A DNA stretch of 64,000 bases from Desulfitobacterium hafniense DCB-2 (lineage in GTDB: Bacteria; Bacillota; Desulfitobacteriia; Desulfitobacteriales; Desulfitobacteriaceae). The notes beneath the pieces are model-generated. The model did no database searches. It had not been told where the DNA came from and saw nothing but the letters and a program-made list of their open reading frames with translations. Shown here one piece after another: positions 34,067 to 42,926 of this stretch (positions are counted from its first letter, which is position 1; every line of letters begins with the position of its first letter). The translations under genes were made by a program, and so were the position numbers. The stretch spans positions 1,326,501-1,390,500 of the forward strand of contig NC_011830.1 of the NCBI RefSeq assembly GCF_000021925.1, in the 5' to 3' direction.

Positions 34067-34762
34067 ATGAAGACAATAGGATTGATCGGCGGCATGAGCT
34101 GGGAATCCTCTGCCGAATATTATCGGCTTATCAATGAGGAAGTTAAACGGAGACTGGGCGGATTGCACTCAGCCCAGTGTATTTTATACAGTGTGGATTT
34201 TGCAGAAATTGAGACTTGTCAAAGCAGCGGTGAATGGGGAAAGGCTGCGGAGATTCTGGCCAATGCCGCACGAAGCCTTGAGGCGGCAGGAGCGGAATTT
34301 ATAGTTCTGTGCACGAACACCATGCACAAAGTAGCTGATGAGATTCAAGCCGGGCTACAGATACCCTTGCTGCATATAGCGGATATGACGGCTCAACAGG
34401 CGTTGACCAGCAATATAAGAACCATAGGACTTTTAGGAACCCGCTACACCATGGAGCAGGAATTTTACAGCTCACGCCTGGAAGCTCAGGGAATAAAAGT
34501 TTTAACGCCGGAAGAAGGAGATAAGGCAGTCGTCAATGAAGTAATATATCAGGAACTATGCCTGGGCATCATCAATCAGGAGTCAAGAAACCAATTTAAA
34601 AGAATCATCGCCGACTTAGTCGAACAGGGTGCCCAGGGAATAGTCCTTGGCTGTACGGAAATTGGCTTATTAATCAAACAAGAGGATTCGGCAGTGTCTT
34701 TATTGGATACCACGTTAATTCATGCCAGCGGGGCGGTAGATTATGCTCTGACAGAAGGATGA
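34067..34762 (+). CDS. Aspartate/glutamate racemase family protein
   Basis: A 231-residue racemase-fold enzyme. The two catalytic Cys are in VLCTNTMHKV (about residue 84) and VLGCTEIGLL (about 193), in the positions used by aspartate racemases. MKTIGLIGGMSWESSAEYYRLINEEV is the usual N terminus of the YgeA-like group, whose members racemise several amino acids. AGAGGAGG stands before the ATG. The substrate is not certain. Confidence 0.92.
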   Translation: MKTIGLIGGMSWESSAEYYRLINEEVKRRLGGLHSAQCILYSVDFAEIETCQSSGEWGKAAEILANAARSLEAAGAEFIVLCTNTMHKVADEIQAGLQIPLLHIADMTAQQALTSNIRTIGLLGTRYTMEQEFYSSRLEAQGIKVLTPEEGDKAVVNEVIYQELCLGIINQESRNQFKRIIADLVEQGAQGIVLGCTEIGLLIKQEDSAVSLLDTTLIHASGAVDYALTEG

Positions 34763-34815
34763 GGAGATAATCCATTGATTTGAAACAGGATAAAAAACTA
34801 AAAGAGGTGTTTATA

Positions 34816-35268
34816 GTGATAAGAGTCATCGCAATCATTAAGGAGCGGCACAGAACCCTGGGTTATCGCCTGCTTGATGAAATTTCGGCAACAATGCAGG
34901 ATATGGGGCTGGCGAGCACCTTGGAATACATTAAGGAACATGGCTGCCGCAATGCTCATGCTTCAGGGGTAGCCTTGGTTGCAGACGAAGGAACCATCGA
35001 TATGCTGCCTGTGATTGATGCTCAGACCAAAAAATGCATCAAGAATGATAAGTACATCATCGTCGGGACGTACAAGGAAGGCGATCGCATCACCTCCATA
35101 CGGGTAACAGATTATACCGGGACGATCATGGATATTGATGTCAAGCAGCTGCTGATGCTGGAGGATAAAGGGTATTGCAACGCTAAAATACAGAATGTCG
35201 GCGAAAAGAGGGCGATTAAGCCCTTGGATCTCCCCTGGCCTGTTTTAAGATGGTCGCCGGCAAAATAA
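34816..35268 (+). CDS. Uncharacterised soluble protein
   Basis: A 150-residue acidic-basic protein that I do not recognise. Its second half is strand-rich (KYIIVGTYKEGDRITSIRVTDYTGTIMDIDVKQLL). It has no membrane helix, signal or Cys-rich site. GTG 34816 is preferred because AGAGG lies 8 bases ahead; a longer frame opens at TTG 34780. It lies between the racemase gene and another unknown gene, all on one strand with short gaps. Confidence 0.6.
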   Translation: MIRVIAIIKERHRTLGYRLLDEISATMQDMGLASTLEYIKEHGCRNAHASGVALVADEGTIDMLPVIDAQTKKCIKNDKYIIVGTYKEGDRITSIRVTDYTGTIMDIDVKQLLMLEDKGYCNAKIQNVGEKRAIKPLDLPWPVLRWSPAK

Positions 35269-35308
35269 TTATCTAAAGCCAATTCATGCTTAAGGAGGGA
35301 AGATATGT

Positions 35309-35596
35309 ATGAACATAAACAATGATGTAGGAATTATTGAGGGCGTTTATGATATCACCCTGCCTAAAGTTCCCACATCCCTTCATAGATGGGGACGTGT
35401 GGTTTGGCTGCAGGATATTGAAATCGGCTCGAGGGGAAAACTCTTATACATCCAGGATGGCCAATGCTCAAGGACTCATTTAAGCCGGATAACTAATGTT
35501 ATTAAAGCCATGGACTATGTAGAGATTCACACCGAGAATAATATCTACAGACTTAGGCTTTTGCCTGGTGAATCCTATCATTCCGGAAATAATTGA
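35309..35596 (+). CDS. Uncharacterised small protein
   Basis: A 95-residue protein, not recognised. It is strand-rich, with no signal peptide or helix: VWLQDIEIGSRGKLLYIQDG and YVEIHTENNIYRLRLLPG. Its short beta pattern looks like a small barrel or regulatory domain, but no family is assigned. AAGGAGGG precedes the start, which supports it as a real gene. A hairpin terminator follows. Confidence 0.6.
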   Translation: MNINNDVGIIEGVYDITLPKVPTSLHRWGRVVWLQDIEIGSRGKLLYIQDGQCSRTHLSRITNVIKAMDYVEIHTENNIYRLRLLPGESYHSGNN

Positions 35597-35611
35597 GGAA
35601 CCCAGAACTCT

Positions 35612-35647
35612 AAGGGGAATTGCCGGCGGCAACTCCTCTTTTATATT
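35612..35647 (+). terminator. Terminator after the small unknown gene
   Basis: AAGGGGAATTGCC pairs with GGCAACTCCTCTT, with one mismatch and one G-T pair, then TTATATTT. Confidence 0.6.
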
Positions 35648-35705
35648 TGAATTATTCTAACAATTTCCCGGCTTTCCAGTTATACTTAGACAAGGGGGGA
35701 TGAAC

Positions 35706-37313
35706 ATGAATCATTATCGGCCGGTCATTTTAGCGGACCAGAGAGTTGTCAGTGATTTTGAGCTCGATCCACTGACAAGGAAAATAAGCATCAAGATACT
35801 TCAAGGCCATGAGCAAGGCAATAAGGGCATGGTTGACACCCTCCGCCAAAATTTGCAGCAAAGGCTGGGCGTCCCCGTGGAGATTCCGCTAGCCCTTATG
35901 AATCATCTCGTAAAGCTTGTTCGTGACGATAATGAAGTAATTACAGTCACACTGGCTGCCGGCAATGATATTAATGAGGATGGCAAAGCTGCAAGCTACC
36001 AAGCAATTGATGCAGAACCTGGGGATCACACCGATGCTCATGTCGGATTAGCAATTGATATAGGAACAACTACGGTGGTTGTCTATCTTGTCAACATGGT
36101 TAATGGGGATATTATAGCTAAAGCTTCGGACTATAACGGTCAAATTAAGCTTGGCGATGATATACTCAGCCGCATTATGGCGGCCAGAGAAGAAAAAGGG
36201 TTGAAAGAGCTGCAAACCTTGATTGTCAATACACTCAATGCCCTTATCAAACAAGCATGCCTGGAAGCCGACTTGAAACCGCAAGCAATCAGTGGAGTAT
36301 GTATCGGAGCTAATACAACCATGGTTCATTTATGCTTAGGGCTGGACCCCGGTTCAATTTGCCGGGCGCCCTACAGACCGGCGGTTAATAATGCGGGGAT
36401 ATTTTGTGCCGGGGAAATCGGCCTGGCTGTCCATCCCCTCGCCCCCATCTATTGTTTGCCCAGCATCGGCAGCTATATTGGCGGGGATGTCTTGGCGGGG
36501 ATTCTGGTAAGCGGTATGCATAAGCAGGAAGAGGTTTCACTCCTGGTCGATATCGGAACCAACGGAGAATTTATTCTGGGCAATCAGGAATGGCTGGTAG
36601 GCTGTGCAGGAGCAGCCGGCCCGGCCTTGGAAGGAGGAGTAACAGAGTGGGGAATCAGAGCTGAACAAGGGGCAGTCGATCAGGTCAGCATAGACTCTGA
36701 ACATCATGTGCGATATACAACCATTGATAATGCCCCGGCACGGGGAATTTGCGGTTCAGGATTGATTGACTCCTTAGCGGAACTTTTTCTCAATGGGCTC
36801 ATTAATCGAGCCGCCCGCTTCACAGATGGGAGAGAGCGCTTTACCATCGTTCCTGCCGGCGAAAGCGCAACGGGTAAGGAGATATTCATAAGCCAAAAGG
36901 ATATTAACAGCCTTATGCGCACCAAAGGAGCCGTAAACGCCGCCCTTGAAGTATTGATGGAAAGCGTAGGCTGCCAGTGGGAAGAGATTGCCAAATTCTA
37001 TGCCGCAGGTGCCTTCGGTCAGTATTTACCTATTGAATCGGCAATTACCATAGGGCTTTACCCCGATCTTCCCCGGGAGCAGATGCTGCGCCTGGGTAAC
37101 AGCTCAGGTGAAGGAGCGCGCCAAGTTCTGCTTTCCCATAGCAAGCGCCAAGAAATAGAGGAAATAGCCGGAAAGATCACTTATTTCGAAATGAATGCCA
37201 GCAGCAGCTTTATGGATAAATACGGCGGCAGCCGGTTTTTGCCGCACACGAATATGGACTTATTCCCCAGTGTCAAAGAGAAATTGGCAGTTCGGCAAAG
37301 GGGTCTCTGCTAA
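35706..37313 (+). CDS. RACo-like ASKHA ATPase (DUF4445) without a ferredoxin domain
   Basis: A 535-residue protein. From about residue 115 it matches corrinoid-protein reductive activators (RACo, RamA-like): GLAIDIGTTTVVVYLVN, NGQIKLGDDILSRIMAAREEKG, VCIGANTTMVHLCLGLDP, SLLVDIGTNGEF, GPALEGG and AAGAFGQYL. These form the ATP-binding ASKHA core. The N-terminal part corresponds to the linker region. The 2Fe-2S ferredoxin domain with its four Cys is absent. ATG 35706 has AAGGGGGG about 7 bases ahead. No methyltransferase or corrinoid protein lies nearby, so its client is unknown. Confidence 0.88.
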   Translation: MNHYRPVILADQRVVSDFELDPLTRKISIKILQGHEQGNKGMVDTLRQNLQQRLGVPVEIPLALMNHLVKLVRDDNEVITVTLAAGNDINEDGKAASYQAIDAEPGDHTDAHVGLAIDIGTTTVVVYLVNMVNGDIIAKASDYNGQIKLGDDILSRIMAAREEKGLKELQTLIVNTLNALIKQACLEADLKPQAISGVCIGANTTMVHLCLGLDPGSICRAPYRPAVNNAGIFCAGEIGLAVHPLAPIYCLPSIGSYIGGDVLAGILVSGMHKQEEVSLLVDIGTNGEFILGNQEWLVGCAGAAGPALEGGVTEWGIRAEQGAVDQVSIDSEHHVRYTTIDNAPARGICGSGLIDSLAELFLNGLINRAARFTDGRERFTIVPAGESATGKEIFISQKDINSLMRTKGAVNAALEVLMESVGCQWEEIAKFYAAGAFGQYLPIESAITIGLYPDLPREQMLRLGNSSGEGARQVLLSHSKRQEIEEIAGKITYFEMNASSSFMDKYGGSRFLPHTNMDLFPSVKEKLAVRQRGLC

Positions 37314-37376
37314 TTATATGCCGATAGTTGAGTCAGACTGGGTTTGTCTGGCAACACTATGTTTGAGGTGAGCATT

Positions 37377-38195
37377 ATGCCGGAAATTCCTGAAATGGAA
37401 ACGTACAAGAATTATTTACAGCTATCCGTCCTTGATAAGAGAATTGTGGGAACCGAAATCACCAGGGCGCGCAGCACCAATGTTCCTACCGATGAGTTTG
37501 TGAGATGGGTGCAGGATACAAGTATTGAGCAGGTGTTAAGATATGGGAAATACCTCATCCTTGCCCTGAGCTCAGGGAAAGCCCTCTGCGCTCATATGAT
37601 GCTTGATGGCAGAATGTATTATGAAGTGGCGGGAGAACCTGTAGAATTGCCGGGCAGATCCCATATCCGGCTGAAGTTTGCCGATCACTCCATTCTCCAT
37701 TTTTGCGACTTAAGATTAGGTTACCTTAAGCTGCTCGCGCCATCCCAGGTGGACGCTATCAAGGAAGGGCTGGGTCTTGATCCTTTGGATGCGGAGTTTT
37801 CCTTGGCCGCTTTTTTGAATATCCTTAGCGGGAAAAGAGGCATGATTAAGCCTCTGCTCATGGATCAAAAAAACATATCAGGCATAGGCAACGCCTATTC
37901 CAACGAGATTTTATTTGCCGCGGGAATACTGCCGGAACGCAAAACCCCCACCTTAACCGATGGGGAGAGGGATCGGCTGTATGGGGTCATCCCTGATTTG
38001 CTTCAGCAAGCGATTGCCAAAGGGGGATATATCGAAGAGCCCTTTGCCTCCTGGGATAAGTTAAGCGGAGGAATGATTCCGTATTTTAAGGTTTATGATC
38101 GCACGGGACAGCCTTGCCTTCAATGTGGTGAGCCCATAAAGCAAAAGACAGTTGGCGGCAGGAATGCTTATTATTGTTTAACCTGCCAGCACTAA
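37377..38195 (+). CDS. DNA glycosylase, Fpg/Nei family
   Basis: A 272-residue base-excision repair enzyme. Mature MPEIPEMETY gives the catalytic Pro2 and Glu3, GKYLILAL holds the conserved Lys, and the C-terminal zinc finger is CLQCG...CLTCQH (two CxxC pairs). The helix-two-turn-helix region has KNISGIGNAYSNEILFAAG. ATG 37377 is fixed by the need for Pro at position 2, with GAGGTG ahead. The PEMETY start differs from the usual PELPEVET of Fpg, so whether it prefers oxidised purines or pyrimidines is left open. Confidence 0.93.
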   Translation: MPEIPEMETYKNYLQLSVLDKRIVGTEITRARSTNVPTDEFVRWVQDTSIEQVLRYGKYLILALSSGKALCAHMMLDGRMYYEVAGEPVELPGRSHIRLKFADHSILHFCDLRLGYLKLLAPSQVDAIKEGLGLDPLDAEFSLAAFLNILSGKRGMIKPLLMDQKNISGIGNAYSNEILFAAGILPERKTPTLTDGERDRLYGVIPDLLQQAIAKGGYIEEPFASWDKLSGGMIPYFKVYDRTGQPCLQCGEPIKQKTVGGRNAYYCLTCQH

Positions 38196-38264
38196 CGCTG
38201 CCTGTCGATCATACAGCTAAGAGAATAGAATACACCATTATCTGTGGGAAAAGAGAGTGATAGC

Positions 38265-38729
38265 ATGGGGTTTAAAATTAAAAGAAGGCCTTTTGCGAGC
38301 AAGTTATTGATCGCTTTGCACATTATATTAGGGTTAGGCGCAATTTTTGGCGGGGTGGTTCTGATCATCGATCCCAGCGGGGGGATAATTCAGATGCCGG
38401 TCACCATACTGGAAGGTTCCATCTTTAGCAGCTTTCTGATCCCCGGCATCATTCTGCTCACCCTGTTAGGGATTTTGCCCTTGCTGGCAGCCTATGGGTT
38501 AGTAAGAAATCAACCTTTGCCAATAGCCAATCGGCTCAACCTGTTTGCTGATAAAGACTGGGCCTGGACCTATTCACTCTATATCGGATTTATTTTAATT
38601 ATCTTCATTGCAGTCGAAGCTTATATCATTAAAGGCTTTGTCGCTATTCATCTGGGCTATATTTTTGGGGCATTACTCATTCAGGCCCTCACCTTGCTTC
38701 CTTCCGTACAGCGCTATTATACCTTGTAA
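38265..38729 (+). CDS. Four-helix membrane protein, unknown
   Basis: A 154-residue protein with about four membrane helices (LLIALHIILGLGAIFGGVVLI, SFLIPGIILLTLLGILPLLAAYG, WTYSLYIGFILIIFIAVEAYI, GYIFGALLIQALTLL). It has a basic N terminus (FKIKRRPFASK). No family is recognised. ATG 38265 has GAGAGTGA ahead; a longer frame begins at GTG 38244. Confidence 0.75.
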   Translation: MGFKIKRRPFASKLLIALHIILGLGAIFGGVVLIIDPSGGIIQMPVTILEGSIFSSFLIPGIILLTLLGILPLLAAYGLVRNQPLPIANRLNLFADKDWAWTYSLYIGFILIIFIAVEAYIIKGFVAIHLGYIFGALLIQALTLLPSVQRYYTL

Positions 38730-38789
38730 GAGCAAGGCCTTCTCTGCCCAGCATGTATTCCTTAATAATGAAAATGGGGGAAGTTTTAT

Positions 38790-39332
38790 ATGAAGTATAT
38801 CGCCCTGCTGCGGGGGATCAATGTAGGCGGGAAAAATAAAGTCCCCATGGCTCAATTAAAACAATGCTTTACAAAAGCAGGGTTTCAAAATGTAGTGACC
38901 TACATCAACAGCGGGAATGTCATCTTCGATGCTCAAGCCCAGGACCACCTCATGCTTGCTGAAAAATGCAAAGTGATTTTAGAAGAGGAATTTAAATTTC
39001 CTGTAGATTTAGCATTGATCGATGAGGAGAGCATGCGGGAAGCCTTGGAGCATGCGCCGGATTGGTGGGATGAGGACCCTGAGGCCAAACATAATGCCCT
39101 GTTTGTTATCCATCCTGCCACAGCCGCAGACATAGTTGCCGAAGTAGGGGCCACCAAACCGGAGTATGAACAAGTATTTGCTCATGGCCCTGTGATATTT
39201 TGGTCAGCACAGTTAAAGACCTTTTCCCGCACCCGGTGGTCCAAAATCGTAGGAACCAAGACTTATAAATCCGTTACCATCAGAAATGCCAATACCACAA
39301 AAAAGATGTTGGAGCTGACTCTGTCTGATTAA
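38790..39332 (+). CDS. DUF1697 family protein
   Basis: A 180-residue soluble protein with the DUF1697 signature: YIALLRGINVGGKNKVPMAQL and VVTYINSGNVIFDA near the N terminus, and FSRTRWSKIVGTKTYKSVTIRN near the C terminus. The function is unknown. It stands as a single gene with GGGGGAAG before the start. Confidence 0.93.
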   Translation: MKYIALLRGINVGGKNKVPMAQLKQCFTKAGFQNVVTYINSGNVIFDAQAQDHLMLAEKCKVILEEEFKFPVDLALIDEESMREALEHAPDWWDEDPEAKHNALFVIHPATAADIVAEVGATKPEYEQVFAHGPVIFWSAQLKTFSRTRWSKIVGTKTYKSVTIRNANTTKKMLELTLSD

Positions 39333-39431
39333 TTTTCCAGGATGTCAGGGAGGGCAGGAAGGGGGGGGTTAAGCGTAATTAGTGCGCAGTGGCGTGGAAT
39401 GAATGATGAGAGCGGAGTGGAGGAGATAAGA

Positions 39432-40061
39432 ATGGAGACGAATTACCGTGTTGCCTACCATAAATTTTGGCAGGACATAAAAAAGAGGGAGCCGGCAGAG
39501 ATTACAGCGACACGAGCGGTGTCTTATAACGAGGATACCGGGCAGTTTTCAGTGATATTCTTTGCTCAGGAGTACATTGCGGATAGCAAGCAGGAGACAG
39601 TATACCGTAAAGCGGATGGGCATGCTCCGGATATTATGGATGCCATCATTATTCTTAACTATTTGGCCTATGCCCAGCCGTTGTCGGAAGCAGAGCCCAG
39701 GTGGGTGAGCATTAAGGAAATACCGGGAGGGATGATTTTTTATGCCGCTTTTCTTAAAACGGCCATCTCACCCTTGCTCAAGGCTTTTGGCCATCAGGCC
39801 CAGCTTTTGGACACTGTGGCGGCCTCTTTAGGCGGGCAGCCCGCCCAAATGGGAAGCTCATCGGTGCTGTTTCAGGCCTTCCCGGAAATCCCTGTCTGTG
39901 TGGTTATCTGGGAGGGGGACGAAGAGGTTAAAGCCAACGCCACCATCCTTTTTGATCCTTCCATAGAGCCTATGCTGCACAGTGAAAGCATCATCGGGCT
40001 TGGTATTTCCTTGGCCAACCGATTAAACAAGAGGGCTGCCAAGGAGAGCAGCAGCAGATAA
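39432..40061 (+). CDS. DUF3786 family protein
   Basis: A 209-residue soluble protein. The DUF3786 features are NYRVAYHKFWQDIKKREP at the N terminus, IMDAIIILNYLAYAQPL, and EIPVCVVIWEGDEEVKANATILFDPS. The family occurs in anaerobes, often near corrinoid and methyltransferase genes; its role is not known. The ATG at 39432 has GGAGG ahead; the longer frame from 39342 adds 30 unlikely residues. Confidence 0.85.
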   Translation: METNYRVAYHKFWQDIKKREPAEITATRAVSYNEDTGQFSVIFFAQEYIADSKQETVYRKADGHAPDIMDAIIILNYLAYAQPLSEAEPRWVSIKEIPGGMIFYAAFLKTAISPLLKAFGHQAQLLDTVAASLGGQPAQMGSSSVLFQAFPEIPVCVVIWEGDEEVKANATILFDPSIEPMLHSESIIGLGISLANRLNKRAAKESSSR

Positions 40062-40129
40062 AACACGAAGGGGGCTCATGGTGGGCCGGTTCCCACAGCA
40101 AAGGTTTGGGCAGGAAAGGGTAGATCACT

Positions 40130-40918
40130 ATGGAAATATTCCTTCAGGAATTTAACGAGGCACAAGACGTTAGTATGCTGTTTATCCACGGAGGCGGTTT
40201 AAGCGGCTGGATGTGGGATAAGCAGATTAAAGCTCTGAATGACTTCCATTGCCTTGTCCCTGATCTGCCCGGACATGGGAAGAGTAGGGAGCTTCAGATT
40301 TTTTCCATTAAAGAATGTGCCCAACTGATGGCCGCCCTGATCAAAAGCAAAGGGCATCATGGTAAAGCCCATGTGGTGGGACATTCCATCGGCGCCCAAA
40401 TTCTCCTGCAGCTTTTGGCGGACTCACCGGAGGTAGTTCACACTGGGGTTGTTCATAGTGCATTGGTTCGTTCCCTTTGGGGAGTGTCCAGTCTGATTAA
40501 GCCTACCGTAAAACTGACCCTTCCCTTGACCCGGAAAAAATGGTTTGCTAAACTCCAGGCCCAAACCCTGAGCATACCCGCAGAATATTTTCCCAGATAT
40601 TATGAAGAATCCAAGTCCATATCGGCTGAGACATTGGCAGGATTGCTTAGAGAAAATGCGGCCTTTAAGCTGCCTGAGGGTTTGGAGAATAACCCGGTAC
40701 CAACCCTTGTTCTGGTGGGGGAGAAGGAAAGAGGGGTAATGATCCGTTCTGCGCAGGATTTAGTATCATTTCTTCCCCATGCTGAAGGCTATATAGTCCA
40801 GAGCGCAGGTCATGGTTTTAATTTCGAAGACCCGGTGCTCTACAATGAGATTCTGCAGGCCTGGCTTGCCGAAAGCCGGCTTCCCACAGGCAGCCTTAAA
40901 CGGATTCTTAAGCCTTAA
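40130..40918 (+). CDS. Alpha/beta hydrolase
   Basis: A 262-residue hydrolase. The oxyanion motif is LFIHGGGLSGWMW, the nucleophile is in VVGHSIGAQ (Ser near residue 86), Asp would lie near the VLVGEKERGV strand, and the His is in SAGHGFNFEDP. It has a short cap region. No specific substrate is suggested. The end (PTGSLKRILKP) is followed by the promoter of the ABC transporter operon. Confidence 0.9.
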   Translation: MEIFLQEFNEAQDVSMLFIHGGGLSGWMWDKQIKALNDFHCLVPDLPGHGKSRELQIFSIKECAQLMAALIKSKGHHGKAHVVGHSIGAQILLQLLADSPEVVHTGVVHSALVRSLWGVSSLIKPTVKLTLPLTRKKWFAKLQAQTLSIPAEYFPRYYEESKSISAETLAGLLRENAAFKLPEGLENNPVPTLVLVGEKERGVMIRSAQDLVSFLPHAEGYIVQSAGHGFNFEDPVLYNEILQAWLAESRLPTGSLKRILKP

Positions 40919-40984
40919 TCAGGATACGGCCAAGGTCATGCTTTTAAATAGTCTGATTTTTTAAAAATCAAAAACTGAATTGTC

Positions 40985-41012
40985 TTGACAATAAGCGGGA
41001 CTATAGTATATT
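40985..41012 (+). promoter_or_regulatory. Promoter of the ABC transporter operon
   Basis: TTGACA at 40985 and TATATT at 41007 are separated by 16 bases. Transcription would begin near 41019, giving a 240-base leader ahead of the binding-protein gene. Confidence 0.7.
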
Positions 41013-41018
41013 CTCTTC

Positions 41019-41258
41019 TTAAGTGTTGTTAGTTGTTGGTGTCCTTGTTTTTCAAAACCTTATGCAGAGCCGGGAATCAAATAGCAATAGCGGCAGGATG
41101 AACCTGCCTTAACACCATGGAGGTCGTTAAATACGTGCTTCATGGTGTTTTTTATTTTTGAGCACTTAACGAAGTATTTTGAGCACTTAACAAAGTAAGG
41201 TTAAGAATCCAGGCAGCTTTCTTTAAAACCTGTGGCAAAGAAGTGGAGGATGATTAAG
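41019..41258 (+). ncRNA. Structured leader RNA, candidate riboswitch or attenuator
   Basis: The leader has a hairpin GGCAGG-ATGAA-CCTGCC (41092-41108), whose surroundings (AGCGGCAGG...CCTGCC) loosely resemble a B12 box. A long-range stem TGGTGT (41037-41042) with ACACCA (41112-41117) encloses this region. The 3' strand of that stem is also the 5' arm of the terminator at 41111-41159, so the two folds exclude each other. That is riboswitch-like control. The class cannot be named; the enclosed part, about 80 bases, is too short for a full cobalamin riboswitch. Confidence 0.5.
41111..41159 (+). terminator. Terminator inside the leader
   Basis: AACACCATGGAG (41111-41122) pairs with CTTCATGGTGTT (41138-41149) as a 12-bp stem. 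An inner CGT/ACG pair set sits in the loop. A T-rich run follows. Transcription must pass this to reach the transporter genes. Confidence 0.85.
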
Positions 41259-42860
41259 ATGAAAAGGTATAATAAAAAGTGGACAGTTTTAGGTATGCTG
41301 ATCATGAGTCTAGCCCTTGTTCTGGCAGGTTGCGGCGGAAGCAATGCAGCGGTTACCAAAGAAAAGACCAACAAAGATGAACTGGTTATTTATATAGGGT
41401 ATGGAATGACCAGCGGCGGTTATGATCCCTGCACCGGGTACGGCATCTACGGGGACGGAATTTTTCATAGCAACCTGCTGAAATTCAATGCCCAAATCGA
41501 AGCAGAGCCTGATTTGGCTGTCGGCTATACAGTCAGTGACGATGGCTTAACCTATACATATACTCTTCGCGATGATGTGAAATTCTCCGATGGAGAACCT
41601 TTGACTGCCGATGATGTGGCCTTTACCTATATGACCGCCAAAGCAAGCGGTTCCAGCGTGGATTTGACAATGCTGGAAAAAGCCGAAGCTAAAGATAAAG
41701 TTACCGTTGTCTTTACCCTGAATAAGAAATGGTCGGCCTTTGCCTCCACCACAGCCCTGCTGGGCATTGTTCCGGAGCATGCTTACGGGCCGGGTTACGG
41801 GGACAATCCCATCGGGACAGGCCCCTTTAAGGTAGCTCAATTGGATAAAGAGCAGCAGCTCATCGTCGTCCCCAATGATTATTACTATGGAACCAAGCCC
41901 GCCTTTAAAAAGATCACCATTCTGAACCTGGATGAGGAGGCCGCCTTAGCGGCAGCCAAATCAGGAAATCTGGATGTGGTCATGGTCAATCCTGAATATG
42001 CCTACGAAGAAGTTCCGGGTATGAGCATGGCGAGGATTAAGACTGTGGATAATCGGGGATTTAATTTGCCCGTCATAGGGGAGACCAAGGATGGCAAGGG
42101 CAATGTGATCGGCAACAATGTCACCAGTGATTATGCTGTGCGCAAGGCCTTAAACATTGGCATTGACCGGGAAACTATTATCCAAAACGCTCTTAACGGG
42201 ATCGGAACCCCTGCCTACGGCCGGGTGGATGCTTTGCCCTGGAACAACACTCCTGAATTCGAAGATGGCCGGGTGGAAGAAGCAAAAGCTCTCTTGGCAG
42301 AAGCGGGCTGGATCGATACTGATGGAGACGGCATTCGGGAGAAGAATGGAATTAAGGCTGAATTCAAGATTTCCGGAAGAACCGATGATTTACAGCGCTA
42401 TAATCTGGCTGTGGCGTTGAGCGAAGATGCCAAGAAGCTGGGCATTAATCTTATCGCCGAAGCATTGGCCTGGGCCGACTGTAAAGCCCTGACCCGCACT
42501 ATACCCACCTGTTGGGGAAGCGGTGACTATAATCCGATCGACCTTTACAATGCTCACTATTCTCAGATGATTGGCGTCGGAACCAGCAATCCTGCCTCCT
42601 ATGCCAATCCCAAAGTGGATGACTATATCGAGAAAGCCTTGGCGGCAACCAGCATGGCAGAAGCCATAGACTATTGGAAGCTATCCCAGTGGGATGGCGA
42701 GACAGGAACCAGCGTCGATTATCCCTTCCTGTGGATTGTCAATATCGACCACACTTATTTTGTACGGGATGGGTTAAGCCTCGGCGAGCAGCGGATTCAC
42801 CCCCATGGCCATGGAGTGCCGGTTATCGCCAATCTGAATGAGTGGACCTTTGAATCCTGA
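41259..42860 (+). CDS. ABC transporter binding lipoprotein, nickel/peptide family
   Basis: A 533-residue SBP_bac_5 protein. The lipobox is LVLAGC (Cys near 25). DVKFSDGEPLTADDVAFTY and GTGPFKV are family motifs. The C terminus has IHPHGHGVPVIANLNEW, with three His in five residues, possibly a metal site. The four transporter genes that follow have the NikBCDE order. Nickel or cobalt (perhaps with a chelator) is therefore the leading guess, and a peptide the alternative. ATG 41259 has GGAGG 9 bases ahead. Confidence 0.85.
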   Translation: MKRYNKKWTVLGMLIMSLALVLAGCGGSNAAVTKEKTNKDELVIYIGYGMTSGGYDPCTGYGIYGDGIFHSNLLKFNAQIEAEPDLAVGYTVSDDGLTYTYTLRDDVKFSDGEPLTADDVAFTYMTAKASGSSVDLTMLEKAEAKDKVTVVFTLNKKWSAFASTTALLGIVPEHAYGPGYGDNPIGTGPFKVAQLDKEQQLIVVPNDYYYGTKPAFKKITILNLDEEAALAAAKSGNLDVVMVNPEYAYEEVPGMSMARIKTVDNRGFNLPVIGETKDGKGNVIGNNVTSDYAVRKALNIGIDRETIIQNALNGIGTPAYGRVDALPWNNTPEFEDGRVEEAKALLAEAGWIDTDGDGIREKNGIKAEFKISGRTDDLQRYNLAVALSEDAKKLGINLIAEALAWADCKALTRTIPTCWGSGDYNPIDLYNAHYSQMIGVGTSNPASYANPKVDDYIEKALAATSMAEAIDYWKLSQWDGETGTSVDYPFLWIVNIDHTYFVRDGLSLGEQRIHPHGHGVPVIANLNEWTFES

Positions 42861-42926
42861 TAAAAGGGTGTCCAGAAAAACGATCCCTGCCATTAGAAAA
42901 AAATGAAGAGACTTGAGGAAGCGCAG

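Noticed and set aside
41019..41258. Complete cobalamin or NiCo riboswitch
   Set aside because: Short stretches look alike, but the enclosed domain is about 80 bases and lacks the full set of conserved blocks, so naming a class would be a guess.
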